Below, piece by piece: positions 45,911 through 56,239 of a stretch of 64,000 nt of DNA. The position numbers were made by a program, and so were the translations under genes. Source of the stretch: Colwellia sp. MB02u-6 (GTDB taxonomy: Bacteria > Pseudomonadota > Gammaproteobacteria > Enterobacterales > Alteromonadaceae); contig NZ_JACGVG010000037.1 of NCBI RefSeq assembly GCF_014077095.1, forward strand, positions 62,001 through 126,000, read 5' to 3'. The notes beneath the pieces were generated by a model. That model did no database searches, had not been told where the DNA came from, and saw only the letters and a list, made by a program, of their open reading frames with translations. Each line of letters opens with the position of its first letter. Within the stretch, counting starts at the first letter, position 1.

Positions 45911-47374
45911 ATGAGCGGTGAATTACTTATCAATGTTACGCCAAGTGAAACGCGAGTAGCGTTAATCGAAAATGGTTCACTACAAGAAGTCCATGTTGAA
46001 CGTGAAACTCGGCGTGGCTTAGTCGGCAATATTTATCTGGGTAAAATTATTCGTGTTTTACCCGGTATGCAAGCGGCCTTTGTTGATATTAATCTTGGCA
46101 AAGCGGCTTTTTTACATGCCTCAGATATCAATTCGAAACTCATTTTAAATGAAGATAGCAATAGTGAACAAGTACCTGATATTAGAAATTTGGTGCACGA
46201 GGGTCAGCATATTGTGGTGCAAGTTGTTAAAGATCCTATGGGCACCAAAGGTGCACGACTCACCACAGATATTACCATCGCGGCACGTTATTTAGTGTTA
46301 ATGCCTAACGCTAGCCACGCGGGAATATCACAGCGTATTGATGACCCCGCAGAGCGAAACCGTCTGAAATCGATCGTTACGCCCTATTGTTCAAAAGAGC
46401 ATGGCTTTATTGTTCGCACCGCAGCTGAAGGTGCCAATATTGAAGAACTACAACACGATGCTGAGTTTTTGCGTCGCGTTTGGGCAAAAGTTGTTGAGCG
46501 AAAAGAGCGTAAACAAACCAAAGATCCTATCTATCAAGATCTATCGCTAGCATTTCGTGTGCTGCGCGATTTTGTTGGTGCCTCACTTGAGCGTATTCGT
46601 ATTGATTCAAAACTTACTTATGAACAATTACTTGAATTTACCACTGAATTTGTCCCCAAGTTAGCCCCCGTGTTGGAATGTTACCCGGGCGAACGACCTA
46701 TTTTTGATTTGTTTAACGTTGAAAACGAAATACAGCGCTCATTACATCGAAAAATTGAATTGAAATCAGGGGGATCTTTGATCATAGATCAAACTGAAGC
46801 CATGACCACTATTGATATTAATACCGGTGCTTTTGTTGGACATCGTAATTTAGAAGAAACGATTTTTAATACTAACATTGAGGCAACACAAGCGATTGCT
46901 CGACAGCTTAGATTAAGAAACCTCGGTGGTATTATCATCGTTGATTTTATTGATATGAATATAAAAGACCATCAGCGCCGTGTTTTACATAGTTTAGATA
47001 TGGCGATGGCGAAAGATAATGTTAAATACAGTTTGTCAGATTTCTCTGCATTAGGCCTGGTGGAAATGACCCGAAAACGAACGCGTGAAAGCCTAGAGCA
47101 TATTTTATGTGGTGAGTGTGAAGTATGTCATGGTCGTGGTTATGTGAAGACAGTTGAAACTGTGTGTTTTGAAATTCTACGAGAAATTGTCCGGGTCAAT
47201 CGCGCTTATGACGCGGATAAGTTTATTGTTTACACCTCATCATCGGTGAGTGAATCATTAGAAAATGACGAGTATCATAATTTGGCCGAGCTTGAAGTCT
47301 TCATCGGCAAGCAGATTAAAGTACAGACTGAAACCCTGTATAGTCAAGAGCAATTTGATGTGGTTATGATGTGA
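45911..47374 (+). CDS. rng: Ribonuclease G
   Basis: 487-residue RNase E/G-family endoribonuclease that matures 16S rRNA 5' ends and decays some mRNAs. An S1 domain (about 37-125) is followed by the RNase H-like and DNase I-like catalytic parts with metal ligands in MTTIDINTGAF and IIIVDFIDM. The zinc-link CGECEVC tetramerises the enzyme. It lacks the long degradosome tail, so RNase G rather than E. GGAATC before the ATG. Confidence 0.96.
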   Translation: MSGELLINVTPSETRVALIENGSLQEVHVERETRRGLVGNIYLGKIIRVLPGMQAAFVDINLGKAAFLHASDINSKLILNEDSNSEQVPDIRNLVHEGQHIVVQVVKDPMGTKGARLTTDITIAARYLVLMPNASHAGISQRIDDPAERNRLKSIVTPYCSKEHGFIVRTAAEGANIEELQHDAEFLRRVWAKVVERKERKQTKDPIYQDLSLAFRVLRDFVGASLERIRIDSKLTYEQLLEFTTEFVPKLAPVLECYPGERPIFDLFNVENEIQRSLHRKIELKSGGSLIIDQTEAMTTIDINTGAFVGHRNLEETIFNTNIEATQAIARQLRLRNLGGIIIVDFIDMNIKDHQRRVLHSLDMAMAKDNVKYSLSDFSALGLVEMTRKRTRESLEHILCGECEVCHGRGYVKTVETVCFEILREIVRVNRAYDADKFIVYTSSSVSESLENDEYHNLAELEVFIGKQIKVQTETLYSQEQFDVVMM

Positions 47375-47549
47375 GCCTGTTTTGTGTTTATGCTTTGAAT
47401 CAGCAGATCAAGTTTAAAGCACAGTGAGTATGTAGGTCGCATTTAAGCGGTCAATTTGATGGAGAAAAACTCGACGTGACCTGTGCAAGCAGCATAGGTA
47501 TTGTTTGCTTCCTTCCTATCAGTGAATAAAGTGTATTGGTAAAATATTA

Positions 47550-50500
47550 ATGAGTGTTTCCACGTTCTTAAATAGATGGCTCAAACGTCTGTATAAACTA
47601 TTAGCAATTTTGTTAGTAGCTTTTGCTGTGTCGATTAGTCTATTGCGCTTATTTTTACCCTATGCACATAATTATCGCCAAACGGTCGAAGATTACCTCA
47701 ACAACAGCTATAACAGTAACATCTCTATTGGCTCGTTAAGCATGGGCTGGGGGCAGTTAGGCCCAACATTGATCACCCAACAAGTTGAGCTTTTGTCTAA
47801 TGACAACAGTAAAATATACCTTGATAGCTTAGCGGTTGAATTAGACTTTTGGCGCAGTATGCGCTCAGGGAAACTGGTTACGCAAGACTTTGTTATCTCG
47901 GGCGCAGAATTAATATTTGAACAAGCGGCACTGGCTAACTCCGCCGAAGAAATCTCTAGCAATGAAGCGGATAATAAAGACTTAATAACGTCACTTTCCT
48001 CAATATTACTTGAACAAATTTCTCTTTTTTCGATTCGTGACAGCCATGTGCTTTATCATACCCTTGCTGGAGTGCGAGCCTTCACCATTAATGAAATGTT
48101 TTGGACAAACGAAAACAATCAGCATAGAGCTAACGGTACTATTATCGTGGACGGTTTAAGCTCTAATAATTTAAAAGTGTTGTTAGATTTTCAAGGGCCA
48201 AGGTTTGATCAACTCAGTGGTCAAGCCTATTTAGAAGCCAATGACATTGATATTACCCCTTGGTTAGGGAAAGTTCTAGCGATTAAGGATGCCAACACTC
48301 ACTCAGCGATTAATTTTAGTGCTTGGTTAAAGCTTAATACGGGTAAGCCCGAGTTTATCCAGGTCGCTCTTGGTGATAATGAAATCACTTGGCAACATCA
48401 GGGTAAAGCGCAAAAATTTGAGATTATAGGTGGTGATTTTCAAATAAAAATCTTAGACGAATTAGTGTTTAATCTAGCAAGCTCACCATTAACTGTTAAA
48501 CGTAATGGTAGGGAAACTAATAAAATATCCTTGATGGTCAAGGCTAATGGTACCCATATCAATGGTTATATTAATGCTATCGAGCTGGCCAGTTTTGCCG
48601 GCGTATCACCGCTATTAGTTGACGACGTTAGGCTTGAAAAACTATTACTAGACCTTGACCCGGTTGGCCGAGTTGAAGAGATTCATTTTCGCAGTACTGC
48701 GGATAATTTCGCTATAACAGCAGAATTTAGCGATGTTGACAGCCATTTTAGTCAAGGTATTCCTGGCATTGACAATGTCAGTGGTGAATTAGTCTATGCT
48801 AATAATCAGCTGCAAATATCATTAAGTGCTGTTGATGGCGCACTCGATTTCGATAAACATTTTAAATACCCTATTCCTTACACTCGCTTAACGAGTGTGA
48901 TCAATGCAAAATTTTCAGCGGATGACTGGCAATTTTCGGTTGAAAATATAGAATTTAACTCGCCACAGCTGAGTTTAAGAGCAGACGTAAAAATAAATAG
49001 TGTTAAAGACCAAGCGACAACAATGTCACTCTTGGCGAGTGCGAGTCAAGGTAATACAGCGTTTGCTGAATATTTTTATCCCCATTTATTAATGGGTGAG
49101 GCTTTGGTGAACTACTTAAATGGCGCGATCGTTGATGGTGAGATTAAGCAGGCTTTAGTGTTATTTAATGGGCCATTAAATAACTTTCCATTTAACCACC
49201 GTGAAGGTGTTTTTGTTGTTGACGCTGAGTTGTCTCAAAGTACATTTAAATTTGACCCACAGTGGCCGGCGATTGAAAACTTCGCCGCGAACTTAAACTT
49301 CACCAATAATAGTATGCTTATTACCGGTAGAGAAGGTACCTTGTCGGGTATCGATGTTACCGGTGTTCAAGCCGCTATTGCTGAGTTAGCAGGTAGTCAA
49401 GTATTAACGGTTGACGCCGACTTTACTCAAACCAAGCCACAATTAGTGCAGCAACTTATGGCGGCGAGTCCAATGCAAAAAACGATTGGTGTAACATTAG
49501 AGCAGGTGGTGGTTTCAGCACCGATTAATGGTGATTTCTCTTTAACATTACCGTTAAATAATCCTGCAGCTGTTATCGCTAAAGGTCATGTTGAGTTTAA
49601 AAATAATCATCTCGCGTTACAAGTACCGCGAATGGATTTTAGCCAAGTTAATGGCCGTTTAGACTATCATAATGATTTCATCACTGTTTCGGGTATTGAG
49701 CTTGATTGGCGCGGTATGCCGTTAACTATTAATGTTACCGCTGAACAAAAGCCTGAGCACTATAACGTTAGTATTGAAACACTAGGTCAGTGGCAAACTA
49801 GCCAATGGCAAAGACAATTGCCTGATGAATTAGTGAAATATGCTGACGGTAAAATAGATTGGCAAGGTCTGCTAGCACTGAATATTAGTGATGATAAATT
49901 TAACTATGATTACCAAATACACTCGACCTTAGATGAGGTGAATTTAGCCTTACCCGCACCCTTTAGTAAGAGCATAGGCGAACAAGTTGTGGTGAAAGTT
50001 CACGCCTTTGGCAATAGGTTTAATAGCACCATAGACGCTGATATTGGCGATGAACTAGGTTTTTACGCTTTACTGGAACATCAAAAAACGCGCTTTTCAT
50101 CCGCGCATTTAGTGCTAGGCAAGCAGACCTTAGGGCCACCAATTTCAGGCTTTCATATTAGCGCTGATGTAGACCAAGCAAATTATCAGCAATGGCAGCC
50201 TTTAGTGTTAGATATTTTGGCGGCGGTTGAGCCCACACCAGACAAGTTAAATCCATCAGCAGTGCCATCAGATAAAAAGACCTATGAGCAGAGCTTATTA
50301 TCAGCTCCTGATAAAATACAGGGTCAGGTTGGCAATTTAATGGTTTATGATAAAAATTTTCAGCAAGTCAATTTTGACTTTATACCTGAGTTGGATGGAT
50401 GGCTGCTCAATATTAATGCTAAAGAACTAAAAGGCTCAGCTAAGTTTTATCCAGACTGGCATCAGCAAGGTATAGACATTAATGCAGATTTTGTTCATTT

Positions 50501-51716
50501 AACCCGTGCTAAAAATGAGTTAGTGCCAGCAGAGAGTATTGACGCTTTGGTTGATAGCACTTCGGTTGATAAAACTGTCACTGATGAAAATCTAATCGAT
50601 AAAGCACAGGTTACTGAGGATATAAAACCGGGTAACACAGCATCAGTAAAACTAACGCCAATTCAAGAAGTTGAGTCAGGGGTTGGTGAAGTAAAGCAAA
50701 CTCAACAAAGTAACAAGGCGACTGAATCTGAGCCCATAAACTCAATTGAACAACCAGTATCGCCACCAATTGACACTGTGAAAAATACAGAAATTTTTGC
50801 TAATGTGCCACCACTCAAGGTGACCTGTGCAAGTTGCCAGTATGATAATTATGATTTTGGTAAGGTAAGTTTTACGGTAGAGCGAGCAGAAGAAAATACG
50901 CTATTATTAAAAAACTTCACCGCTAAACGCGGTAATAATGCGTTGGCATTTAACGCTCAGTGGCAACAAGACAATGTGGGGTCAAATACTCGTGTTACTG
51001 GCACATTAGCGACTGATAATGTGGCGGGCGAAATAGCGCAGTTAGGGTACGTTTCGATTATAAAAGATAGTGGTGTCGAGATGAAATACGAGCTTGATTG
51101 GCAGGGTGGCCCACATGACTTTTTAACGGCGACGCTTAATGGCGAGCTATCAACAACCTTTGATGATGGTTATTTGGCTGATGTTGATGATAAAGGTGTG
51201 CGTATTTTATCCTTGTTAAGTTTGCAGTCACTGGTGCGTAAACTTAGTTTTGATTTTAGAGATATTTTTAGTGATGGTATGTTTTATAGTGAGCTAAAAG
51301 GTAGCTTTATGGTAAAAAATGGCGTGGCATATACTGATAATGTCGAGATGAATGGCACTGCCGGTGATTTAACCATAGTGGGTAATACCAATTTAAATAA
51401 TGGTAACCTTGACTATCGGATGTCATATAAACCAAATTTAACCTCTAGTTTGCCGGTATTAGCTTGGATTGCGACACTAAATCCCGTAACCTTTTTAGCG
51501 GGCATGGCACTGGATGAAGTGATCACCTCTACGGTAATTGCTGAAATTAATTTTGAAGTAACAGGAAACTTAGACGACCCACAATTTAAACAAGTCAGTC
51601 GTAAAAATCAAAATATCAGCGTTGGCCGCTCTTCACCGCCTAAAATAATTGAAAATATTTCAGAAGATGCTGCTAAAATCAAGGCTTCAGAGCCGCCTAA
51701 AAAACAACCTTTTTAG
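47550..51716 (+). CDS. yhdP: AsmA-like phospholipid transport protein YhdP
   Basis: 1388 residues. One N-terminal membrane helix (about 15-35) anchors a very long beta-strand-rich periplasmic body (DUF3971 region, then the AsmA-like C-terminal domain with GELSTTFDDGYLADVDDKGVRILSLLSLQSLVRKL split across about 1215-1250). Such bridge-like proteins (YhdP, TamB, YdbH) carry phospholipids to the outer membrane. A polar linker (about 1000-1085, rich in V, E, S and T) interrupts the body. It is about 120 residues longer than the E. coli protein, mostly from this linker. Confidence 0.92.
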   Translation: MSVSTFLNRWLKRLYKLLAILLVAFAVSISLLRLFLPYAHNYRQTVEDYLNNSYNSNISIGSLSMGWGQLGPTLITQQVELLSNDNSKIYLDSLAVELDFWRSMRSGKLVTQDFVISGAELIFEQAALANSAEEISSNEADNKDLITSLSSILLEQISLFSIRDSHVLYHTLAGVRAFTINEMFWTNENNQHRANGTIIVDGLSSNNLKVLLDFQGPRFDQLSGQAYLEANDIDITPWLGKVLAIKDANTHSAINFSAWLKLNTGKPEFIQVALGDNEITWQHQGKAQKFEIIGGDFQIKILDELVFNLASSPLTVKRNGRETNKISLMVKANGTHINGYINAIELASFAGVSPLLVDDVRLEKLLLDLDPVGRVEEIHFRSTADNFAITAEFSDVDSHFSQGIPGIDNVSGELVYANNQLQISLSAVDGALDFDKHFKYPIPYTRLTSVINAKFSADDWQFSVENIEFNSPQLSLRADVKINSVKDQATTMSLLASASQGNTAFAEYFYPHLLMGEALVNYLNGAIVDGEIKQALVLFNGPLNNFPFNHREGVFVVDAELSQSTFKFDPQWPAIENFAANLNFTNNSMLITGREGTLSGIDVTGVQAAIAELAGSQVLTVDADFTQTKPQLVQQLMAASPMQKTIGVTLEQVVVSAPINGDFSLTLPLNNPAAVIAKGHVEFKNNHLALQVPRMDFSQVNGRLDYHNDFITVSGIELDWRGMPLTINVTAEQKPEHYNVSIETLGQWQTSQWQRQLPDELVKYADGKIDWQGLLALNISDDKFNYDYQIHSTLDEVNLALPAPFSKSIGEQVVVKVHAFGNRFNSTIDADIGDELGFYALLEHQKTRFSSAHLVLGKQTLGPPISGFHISADVDQANYQQWQPLVLDILAAVEPTPDKLNPSAVPSDKKTYEQSLLSAPDKIQGQVGNLMVYDKNFQQVNFDFIPELDGWLLNINAKELKGSAKFYPDWHQQGIDINADFVHLTRAKNELVPAESIDALVDSTSVDKTVTDENLIDKAQVTEDIKPGNTASVKLTPIQEVESGVGEVKQTQQSNKATESEPINSIEQPVSPPIDTVKNTEIFANVPPLKVTCASCQYDNYDFGKVSFTVERAEENTLLLKNFTAKRGNNALAFNAQWQQDNVGSNTRVTGTLATDNVAGEIAQLGYVSIIKDSGVEMKYELDWQGGPHDFLTATLNGELSTTFDDGYLADVDDKGVRILSLLSLQSLVRKLSFDFRDIFSDGMFYSELKGSFMVKNGVAYTDNVEMNGTAGDLTIVGNTNLNNGNLDYRMSYKPNLTSSLPVLAWIATLNPVTFLAGMALDEVITSTVIAEINFEVTGNLDDPQFKQVSRKNQNISVGRSSPPKIIENISEDAAKIKASEPPKKQPF

Positions 51717-51759
51717 TGGGATTTGGATGGATGATATAGATGGAGAACATTGATTAATA

Positions 51760-52611
51760 ATGATGGGCAATAAAATAATGCAAATTTGTGCGATACAAAT
51801 GTCTTCTAATACCTGTGTTGAAGACAATATTACTGATATTGAACAGCAATTAGCTACCTTAGAACCAGCGCAACAACAACTGGTTTTGTTGCCTGAATGC
51901 TGTTTATTTTTCGGTGGTAAAGATAAAGCGCAACTGGCGTTGGCAAAAGAAAACCAGCAAAGCAATGGCCTAAAAGCTCGGCTTGGAAAACTGGCAATAA
52001 AATATAATGTTTTTCTTGTGGCGGGCAGTATTCCGGTACTATCAAACCAGCCAGAAAAATTTACTAACAGTTGTTTTGTTTTCTCCCCTGAAGGCCAAGA
52101 ACTTGGGGGGTATGATAAAATTCACTTGTTTGATGTTGCGGTGCAAGACAACGAAAAAAATTACTGTGAGTCTCGTTATGTCAAAGCTGGTGATCATGTT
52201 AGCGTAGTGAATATTGCTGGCGTTAATGTTGGTTTGTCAATTTGTTATGATCTGCGCTTTCCGGCACTATTTCGCCAGTTATGCCAGCAAGGGGCAAAAA
52301 TTATTACCGTACCCAGTGCTTTTACACGGGTAACGGGTGCTGCACACTGGCAAACATTACTGCAGGCGCGTGCGATTGAAAATCAAGTTTATATTGTTGC
52401 TGCAGGGCAAGAAGGTGTGCATTTAAATGGCCGGGAAACTTGGGGCCACAGTATGATCATTAGTCCATGGGGCGAAATATTGGCTCAGCTTGATACCTCA
52501 AAAGGTATTATTTGTGCTGATTACCAAGAACAAGAATTAGACAAGGTGCGTAAAGCTATGCCTGTTGCCACTCATAATCGTTTTAAAAATAAGTTGATGT
52601 CGTATGAATAA
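51760..52611 (+). CDS. Carbon-nitrogen hydrolase, Nit2-like (probable deaminated-glutathione amidase)
   Basis: 283 residues, nitrilase superfamily. The catalytic triad is visible as Glu46 (LPECC), Lys120 (YDKIHLFD) and Cys162 (SICYDLRFP). YDKIHLFDV and [24 protein letters not shown] are typical of the Nit1/YbeM group, which removes deaminated glutathione. ATGs at 51760, 51763 and 51778 are all possible; the last gives the more usual MQICAIQ start. It overlaps tldD by eight bases. Confidence 0.88.
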   Translation: MMGNKIMQICAIQMSSNTCVEDNITDIEQQLATLEPAQQQLVLLPECCLFFGGKDKAQLALAKENQQSNGLKARLGKLAIKYNVFLVAGSIPVLSNQPEKFTNSCFVFSPEGQELGGYDKIHLFDVAVQDNEKNYCESRYVKAGDHVSVVNIAGVNVGLSICYDLRFPALFRQLCQQGAKIITVPSAFTRVTGAAHWQTLLQARAIENQVYIVAAGQEGVHLNGRETWGHSMIISPWGEILAQLDTSKGIICADYQEQELDKVRKAMPVATHNRFKNKLMSYE

Positions 52612-54052
52612 TGTTGAGATAGAGCTTTTAGCCAATAGTGAAATTGATCAAAGTATGCTGATGGATACCTTGGATAACATTTTCCAACGTAAAGTCGATT
52701 TAGCGGATTTATATTTTCAATCCAGTAGCCATGAATCATGGATGTTGGAAGACGGTATAGTCAAAGAAGGCTCTTATAACATCGAACGCGGTGTCGGTGT
52801 ACGTGCTATATCAGGCGAAAAAACTGGCTTTGCCTACTCGGATGATATTTCGCCCAGCGCATTAAAAAAAGCAGCTGATGCGGCGAAAGGCATCGCTAAT
52901 GCTGAAAAGTCTGCGCGAGTGCAAGTTTTTGATGGCAAAAAAATGCAGCAAAACCCCGCTCAATATCAGGCGATAGATCCACTGGCTAGTTTGCCTCAAG
53001 AGCAAAAAATAACCTTATTGCACGAAGTAGAGGCTCATGCACGCAGTGTTGATAAACGGGTTAAACAAGTGATTGTTAACTTGTCAGGTATTTATGAAAA
53101 AATATTGGTGGCAGCTAGTGATGGCACTTATGCTACCGATATACGACCATTAGTACGGCTTAATTGTTCGGTGTTAGTTGAAGAAAACGGTAAGCGAGAG
53201 CGCGCTAGTTCCGGTGGTGGTGCGCGGACAGATTATAGTTATTTCTTTGAGTTAGAACATAATAAACCACGTTATTTAGCCTATGCAGAAGAAGCCGTTC
53301 GCCAAGCATTAGTTAACTTAGTCGCGATTGATTCACCGGCAGGATTATTACCGGTAGTGCTGGGTGCTGGATGGCCAGGGGTATTACTACATGAAGCGGT
53401 TGGTCATGGTTTAGAAGGTGACTTTAACCGTAAAGGCTCTTCAGCATTTTCGGGAAAAATCGGCCAAAAAGTGACCTCTGATTTATGTACTATTGTGGAT
53501 GATGGCACTATGGCAAATCGTCGTGGTTCGATCAGTATTGATGACGAAGGTACGCCAGGGCAGTACAATGTGCTGATTGAAAAAGGTGTTCTCAAAGGTT
53601 ACATGCAGGATAAACACAATGCCGGTTTAATGGGCGTAAAACCCACAGGTAACGGCCGACGTGAATCCTACGCACACTTACCTATGCCGCGCATGACCAA
53701 CACTTATATGTTGGCAGGTGAGCATAAGCCTGAAGATATTATCAAATCAGTGAAAAAAGGTATTTACGCCCCCAATTTTGCTGGTGGGCAGGTTGATATT
53801 ACCTCGGGTAAATTTGTTTTCACGAGTTCAGAAGCGTATTTAATTGAAGATGGCGAAATTACCTCACCCATAAAAGGCGCTACTTTAATTGGCAGTGGTC
53901 CTGAAGCGATGAAGAACGTCAGCATGGTGGGTAATGACTTGAAACTAGATGCTGGTGTGGGTGTTTGTGGTAAAGACGGTCAAAGCTTGCCAGTTGGTGT
54001 TGGTCAACCGACTTTGAAAATTGATCAAATGACGGTGGGTGGTACGCAATAA
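52604..54052 (+). CDS. tldD: Metalloprotease TldD
   Basis: 482 residues, TldD of the TldD/TldE (PmbA) heterodimer that cleaves unfolded peptides and matures some RiPPs. The zinc motif HEAVGH is at 263-268, in [45 protein letters not shown] follows. No tldE is in the window. It begins inside the end of the nitrilase gene, so the two are cotranscribed. Confidence 0.95.
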   Translation: MNNVEIELLANSEIDQSMLMDTLDNIFQRKVDLADLYFQSSSHESWMLEDGIVKEGSYNIERGVGVRAISGEKTGFAYSDDISPSALKKAADAAKGIANAEKSARVQVFDGKKMQQNPAQYQAIDPLASLPQEQKITLLHEVEAHARSVDKRVKQVIVNLSGIYEKILVAASDGTYATDIRPLVRLNCSVLVEENGKRERASSGGGARTDYSYFFELEHNKPRYLAYAEEAVRQALVNLVAIDSPAGLLPVVLGAGWPGVLLHEAVGHGLEGDFNRKGSSAFSGKIGQKVTSDLCTIVDDGTMANRRGSISIDDEGTPGQYNVLIEKGVLKGYMQDKHNAGLMGVKPTGNGRRESYAHLPMPRMTNTYMLAGEHKPEDIIKSVKKGIYAPNFAGGQVDITSGKFVFTSSEAYLIEDGEITSPIKGATLIGSGPEAMKNVSMVGNDLKLDAGVGVCGKDGQSLPVGVGQPTLKIDQMTVGGTQ

Positions 54053-54080
54053 CACCGGTCTAAAGTGCTACTTTAACGAC

Positions 54081-54114
54081 TTAAAAAAAAAGCCCTTTCG
54101 GGCTTTTTTTTTAA
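54081..54114. terminator. Bidirectional terminator between tldD and the S1-domain gene
   Basis: AAAAAAAAGCCC / GGGCTTTTTTTT with a TTTC loop. It serves the plus-strand tldD and the minus-strand gene that ends at 54128. Confidence 0.92.
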
Positions 54115-54127
54115 GTGATGAGAAAAA

Positions 54128-54964
54128 TTAAGAATCTTTGAGGCGAATACCTTTTGCTTCAATGGTAATTTTACCGTTTTTCATTAAATTACCTACGGTG
54201 GCCTTAAAGGTTTTTTTACTGACCCCTAAAATACGCTTGATTAATTCTGGGTCACTTTTATCATGTAACGGACTAAAACCGTCATGCTCTGCAATATGAG
54301 CTAATAATACTTCACTAAAGTCTTTAACTTTACCTTCGCCTGGGCGGGTCAATGATAAATCAATACGACCATCTTCACGTACTTGCTTGATATAGCCAGT
54401 TATCTTTTTACCTGTGCGCAGTGGCTTAAATATTTCATTATCGTAAAGTAAGCCCCAGTGCAGATCATTAATAATCGCTTTAAAGCCCAAGTCAGTTTTG
54501 GTGGCAATGGTTAATGTTACTTTATCCCATTTTTGATATTCAGCTGGCCAAATATCAATAAACTTATCTAACTTACTTGAGGCGACTAAACGGTCAGTTT
54601 TTAGATCGAGAAAGATCCTAACAAGATAATACTTGCCTGCTTCCATCGGGGTATGTTGTTGGTTATAAGGGACCAGCAAATCTTTAGGTAAGCCCCAATC
54701 TAGAAAGGCACCCATTTTATTTACTTGGCTAACTTTTAACGAGACAAATTCATCAACTTCCGCTAATGGCTTTTCCGTTGTTGCTACGATTCTATCTGCA
54801 GTATCTGCATAGATAAAAACCTTAACTTCACTACCCACTTGGCAATTTTCAGGCACAAAGCGATTAGGTAATAATAGCTCACCTAATTCATTTGCATTTA
54901 AATATGCGCCATTGTCAGTAATTGCTACTACAGGAAGAGTGTTGTATTTGCCGATGCTTGCCAT
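54128..54964 (-). CDS. S1-domain RNA-binding protein (CvfB/YitL-like)
   Basis: 278 residues. Tandem S1-like OB folds (about 1-65, 68-130 and 145-215; e.g. VSLKVSQVNKMGAFLDWGLPKDLLVP and GYIKQVREDGRIDLSLTRPG) are followed by a winged helix (about 225-278). This is the CvfB layout; S. aureus CvfB affects virulence gene expression, but the role in gammaproteobacteria is not established. A 13-bp inverted repeat lies 17 bp upstream of its start. Confidence 0.82.
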   Translation of the reverse strand: MASIGKYNTLPVVAITDNGAYLNANELGELLLPNRFVPENCQVGSEVKVFIYADTADRIVATTEKPLAEVDEFVSLKVSQVNKMGAFLDWGLPKDLLVPYNQQHTPMEAGKYYLVRIFLDLKTDRLVASSKLDKFIDIWPAEYQKWDKVTLTIATKTDLGFKAIINDLHWGLLYDNEIFKPLRTGKKITGYIKQVREDGRIDLSLTRPGEGKVKDFSEVLLAHIAEHDGFSPLHDKSDPELIKRILGVSKKTFKATVGNLMKNGKITIEAKGIRLKDS

Positions 54965-54980
54965 GTGAATTCTTGAGGTC

Positions 54981-55024
54981 AGTTAACTTGCGGCTATAAT
55001 AACCGATTTGTCCGCAAGTTAACT
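54981..55024. promoter_or_regulatory. 13-bp inverted repeat upstream of the S1-domain gene
   Basis: Arms 54981-54993 and 55012-55024 are exact reverse complements (AGTTAACTTGCGG), each holding the palindrome AGTTAACT, around 18 bases. On the minus strand the spacer includes TTATTATAG, a possible -10. It may be an operator or a 5'-UTR hairpin. Confidence 0.5.
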
Positions 55025-55043
55025 ATAACTTTCAATGCTGGGA

Positions 55044-55511
55044 CTAATTTTTATTTAACTGTGCTGCTTTTAATTGCATATTTAGTTTGGTTTGAATGTA
55101 TTCGCTATGTCGTAAATGCAATAAATCGGCAATCTTACGAATAATGTGCTCCTCAATGCTATCGAGTTCGCCATCGGCATAAGCGACCTGCCATAGAAGC
55201 TCTATCATTTTTACTCGCTGTTCAAGGCTGTAATTGTCGTTGATTTTAGAGGTAAATTGATAAAAATCTGTGGCGTGTTCACAGAGTAAGAGCGAGTGCT
55301 TTATGATCTCCGTGACTTCATCGCCAGTTAATTGAAATTGGTTGGCAATAATATCCTTGAGTTTTTGTTGTTCAGCTTTATCAAGTTGACCATCGGCAAG
55401 CATAACCTCACATAACAATACACTACAGGCAATCTCTAAGCTTAACTGATCTGCTTGCTGATCATTTTCTTCGCCTAATAATTGGAAAAAGGCACTAATT
55501 TTTGACAACAT
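55044..55511 (-). CDS. TerB-like (tellurite-resistance B family) protein
   Basis: 155-residue all-helical TerB/DUF533-like protein. The two acidic motifs, MLADGQLDKAEQQ and AYADGELDSIEEH, are the duplicated metal-binding-like TerB signature. The molecular role of stand-alone TerB proteins is unclear. It precedes the S1-domain gene on the same strand by 80 bp. Confidence 0.82.
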   Translation of the reverse strand: MLSKISAFFQLLGEENDQQADQLSLEIACSVLLCEVMLADGQLDKAEQQKLKDIIANQFQLTGDEVTEIIKHSLLLCEHATDFYQFTSKINDNYSLEQRVKMIELLWQVAYADGELDSIEEHIIRKIADLLHLRHSEYIQTKLNMQLKAAQLNKN

Positions 55512-56239
55512 AAATTACTCTCTTTTTTGATGATGAATACTAATGTACTTACTTTTAGCTGCAAGTGCTTAATTAACTTATTTTAATAAAAAATTGTCAC
55601 CCTGAGTATGCATAGCTTACCTCAAGTGCGTTGGTTGCGGATAATTAAGCTACTAACAAGGACGGTAGTATTGTTAATGCTAAGTTTTTACCTTTGTTGT
55701 TAGTGATCTTTGGTACCTTTTTCGATGTATTGATGTTGAATATTAATGTTGAATATTAATGTTGAATATTAATGTTGAATATTTTTTGATTATGGTGTGT
55801 ATTACCTGCGTTTATACTCAGTGGGTTTATTGGTAAGTGAGGGTTGGCAGTCATCATTTCTTTGGCTTTATCCTAACTTTGGGTCAATAAGTACAAAAGT
55901 AGTGCTTAAACGCAGTTTTGTGGTGTTTATCCAAAGGTAATTCTTATATTAATCAATTTGACTAAAAATTTTTATAAAATCTTATTTAATAGTGAAAAAA
56001 ACTAACATATTATTAAAGTCACTATTAATTTGAGGCCTTATTTGTTTTTTATAATAAGAAATTATTTTAACTTGTTGTTATATATTGTTATTTTATTATA
56101 ATTTGGGGTGCTTTGAAAAACGGCGCGAAAATTGTAATAAGCTTTTACAACTTTGTTAGTTTTGTAGCCAGTAATTTCTGTATCCTATTGGCAATTAAAT
56201 TAATATTTACAACTATTTAGACTTTACGAGGACGAAATC
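55512..56239. other. AT-rich divergent spacer before the RND operon
   Basis: 728 bp without a gene, very AT-rich from 55940 on. It contains the 13-bp tandem repeat listed separately and must hold the promoters for the TerB-like gene and the efflux operon. No regulator gene or clear operator was recognised. Confidence 0.55.
55733..55784. repeat. 13-bp tandem repeat, four copies
   Basis: ATGTTGAATATTA three times exactly, then a fourth copy ending in T instead of A. A clean period with no coding frame. Confidence 0.9.

Noticed and set aside
50540-50800. Frameshift or fusion in yhdP
   Set aside because: The polar linker is in frame and bounded by normal AsmA-type sequence, so it reads as a tolerated insertion.
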